From contig NZ_CP107958.1 in the NCBI RefSeq assembly GCF_036075115.1, positions 3,224,001 to 3,288,000 on the forward strand: a stretch of 64,000 nt of DNA. Direction: 5' to 3'. The translations under genes were made by a program, and so were the position numbers. The DNA is from Streptomyces sp. NBC_00377. GTDB taxonomy: Bacteria > Actinomycetota > Actinomycetes > Streptomycetales > Streptomycetaceae. The number at the start of each line of letters is the position of its first letter. Position 1 is the stretch's first letter. A model generated the notes under the pieces. That model saw only the letters and a list, made by a program, of their open reading frames with translations, searched no databases and was not told the DNA's origin. Shown here in pieces: positions 62,948 to 64,000 of the stretch.

Positions 62948-64000
62948 TCACTCGACCACGTGCCGGCCCTCGGGCCGGGCGCTGCACGAGGCGCGGAATG
63001 CGCAGTGGGTGCACTGCTGGCCGGCGGTCGGGGTGAACCGCTCGTCGAGGACCTTGCCGGCCGCCGTGGCGAGCAGCTCACCGACCCACTCCCCCGCGGC
63101 GCCGCCGTCGAGGGCTTCCTGCGCCTGCACCTTGGGCAGGGTCTCGCCGCCGTCCCGCTTGGCGGCGCTCTGGCGCAGCTGGACGAGTTCGGCGCCGCCC
63201 GGTGCGGGCCGTACGCCGTCGAAGGCCTCGTCGACGGCGCCCTCGCGGACGGCCAGCTGGTACACGGCGAGCTGGGGGTGGCGCTCCATCTCGCGGGCGG
63301 TCGGCGCCTGTTTGCCGGTCTTGAAGTCGACGACGTAGGCGCGGCCTTCGGCGTCGGCCTCGACGCGGTCCATCTGGCCGCGGATGCGCACCTCGTACTC
63401 GCCCGCTTCGAGGGTGACGTCGAAGTCGTGCTCGCTGGCGACCGGTGTGCGGCCCGCGCGGTCCATCACGTGCCACTTCAGGAAGCGTTCGAGCGCCACA
63501 CGCGCGTGCGTCTTCTCCTGCGTGGACTTCCACGGCGCGTCGAAGGCCAGCGCGTTCCACACGGAGTCAAGGCGCTCCATGAGGACGTCGAGGTCGGCCG
63601 GGGTGTGCCCGGAGGCCACTTCGTCGGCGAGGACGTGAACGACGTTGCCGAAGCCCTGGGCGACGGTGGCGGGGGCGTCGGCCTTCACCTCGCGGCCCAG
63701 GAACCACTGGAGGGCACAGGTGTTGGCGAGCTGGTCGAGGGCGCTGCCGGAGAGCACGACGGGCTGGTCGCGGTCGCGCAGCGGCACCTTGCTCTCGGTC
63801 GGCTCGAACATGCCCCACCAGCGGTACGGGTGGGCGGACGGCACCAGGGGCCTGCCGTCCTCGTCGGAGAGCGCGGCCAGCCGGGCCAGTCGGCGCGCGG
63901 CGGCCTCCCGGAGGGTCGCGGACGCGCGCGGGTCGACGGTCGTGGCGCGCAGTTCGGCGACCAGCGCGGAGACCGCGAGGGGGCGGCGCGGGCGGCCTGT
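62948..64000 (-). CDS. adnA: AdnA-type helicase–nuclease subunit (C-terminal part only)
   Basis: The gene enters from the right edge, so only its last ~350 residues are visible; the helicase motor is outside. This part is a RecB/AddB-family nuclease: LSGSALDQLANTCALQWFLG with the first Cys, GQMDRVEAD, VVDFKTGKQAP with the catalytic Asp/Lys, and a closing cluster CTHCAFRASC. The four Cys fit an Fe–S-stapled nuclease domain. It lies upstream of adnB in the same direction, so both form one operon, as expected for the AdnAB heterodimer. Confidence 0.92.
   Translation of the reverse strand, partial: TGRPRRPLAVSALVAELRATTVDPRASATLREAAARRLARLAALSDEDGRPLVPSAHPYRWWGMFEPTESKVPLRDRDQPVVLSGSALDQLANTCALQWFLGREVKADAPATVAQGFGNVVHVLADEVASGHTPADLDVLMERLDSVWNALAFDAPWKSTQEKTHARVALERFLKWHVMDRAGRTPVASEHDFDVTLEAGEYEVRIRGQMDRVEADAEGRAYVVDFKTGKQAPTAREMERHPQLAVYQLAVREGAVDEAFDGVRPAPGGAELVQLRQSAAKRDGGETLPKVQAQEALDGGAAGEWVGELLATAAGKVLDERFTPTAGQQCTHCAFRASCSARPEGRHVVE

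Overview
The window is a stretch of Streptomyces core chromosome. Evidence for this: very high GC in third codon positions, the dasR–dasABC–nagB amino-sugar locus, the cobalamin-riboswitch-controlled nrdAB with an AraC-type nrdS, the epi-isozizaene synthase/CYP170A pair, sigR–rsrA and wblC, all in the order I remember for Streptomyces coelicolor between about SCO5183 and SCO5239. No prophage, CRISPR array or intact insertion sequence is visible. The mobile DNA is one MITE-like element and one IS200/IS605-type end.

Layout. 0–9 kb: the 3' part of a PdtaS-type sensor kinase, then the N-acetylglucosamine/chitobiose system (nagB, intracellular GH3 hexosaminidase, dasC, dasB, dasA, dasR) with five DasR-operator-like (dre) palindromes. 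9–12 kb: a monocarboxylate-type Na+/solute symporter with its DUF3311 partner, a 192-bp MITE-like element, a conserved small protein gene and a GNAT acetyltransferase. 12–17 kb: paired NrdR boxes, a B12 riboswitch, class Ia ribonucleotide reductase nrdA/nrdB, nrdS, and a small antisense membrane-protein gene. 17–19.5 kb: albaflavenone genes (P450 and terpene synthase, overlapping). 19.7–24.4 kb: peptide deformylase, a tetratricopeptide-like protein and two overlapping HD-domain membrane proteins, one with a degenerate HD-GYP site. 24.4–27.1 kb: the thiol-oxidative-stress switch rsrA/sigR with a sigma-R promoter and the 55-residue SigR' extension, an alpha/beta hydrolase and a SRAP (HMCES) DNA-crosslink protein. 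27–33.7 kb: an M50-like membrane protein, aroA, rsgA, an SMR transporter with a TetR regulator, hisN, a CBS protein and a Fur-family regulator. 33.8–36.2 kb: two identical initiator tRNA genes flanking a Sel1/TPR-repeat gene, each followed by a long perfect terminator or facing one.

36–64 kb: a block that, from memory, matches the Mycobacterium tuberculosis Rv3193c–Rv3202c neighbourhood: UPF0182 membrane protein, PDZ/Lon-type protease, zincin, ABC1 kinase, whiB7/wblC, uvrD2, mycoredoxin, nudC, adnB, adnA. Streptomyces-type insertions here are moaE, an SDR, a NUDIX hydrolase, a TerD–AIM24 fusion with two AIM24 paralogues, a YgjP-type metallopeptidase and a dipeptidase. The common theme is genome maintenance and redox/antibiotic stress: AdnAB and UvrD2 process DNA ends, SRAP shields abasic sites, Mrx1 and SigR–RsrA manage mycothiol/thiol stress, and WblC governs intrinsic antibiotic resistance.

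The most informative regulatory structure is the leader of wblC: a WhiB7-type promoter, a 105-codon upstream ORF with a good ribosome-binding site, and an intrinsic terminator 23 nt after its stop codon. This is the layout of a ribosome-mediated attenuator. Sigma-R promoters with exact 18-bp spacing precede sigR and the mycoredoxin gene. I found no convincing wholly new multi-gene system; the best candidates for undescribed biology are listed in the findings.
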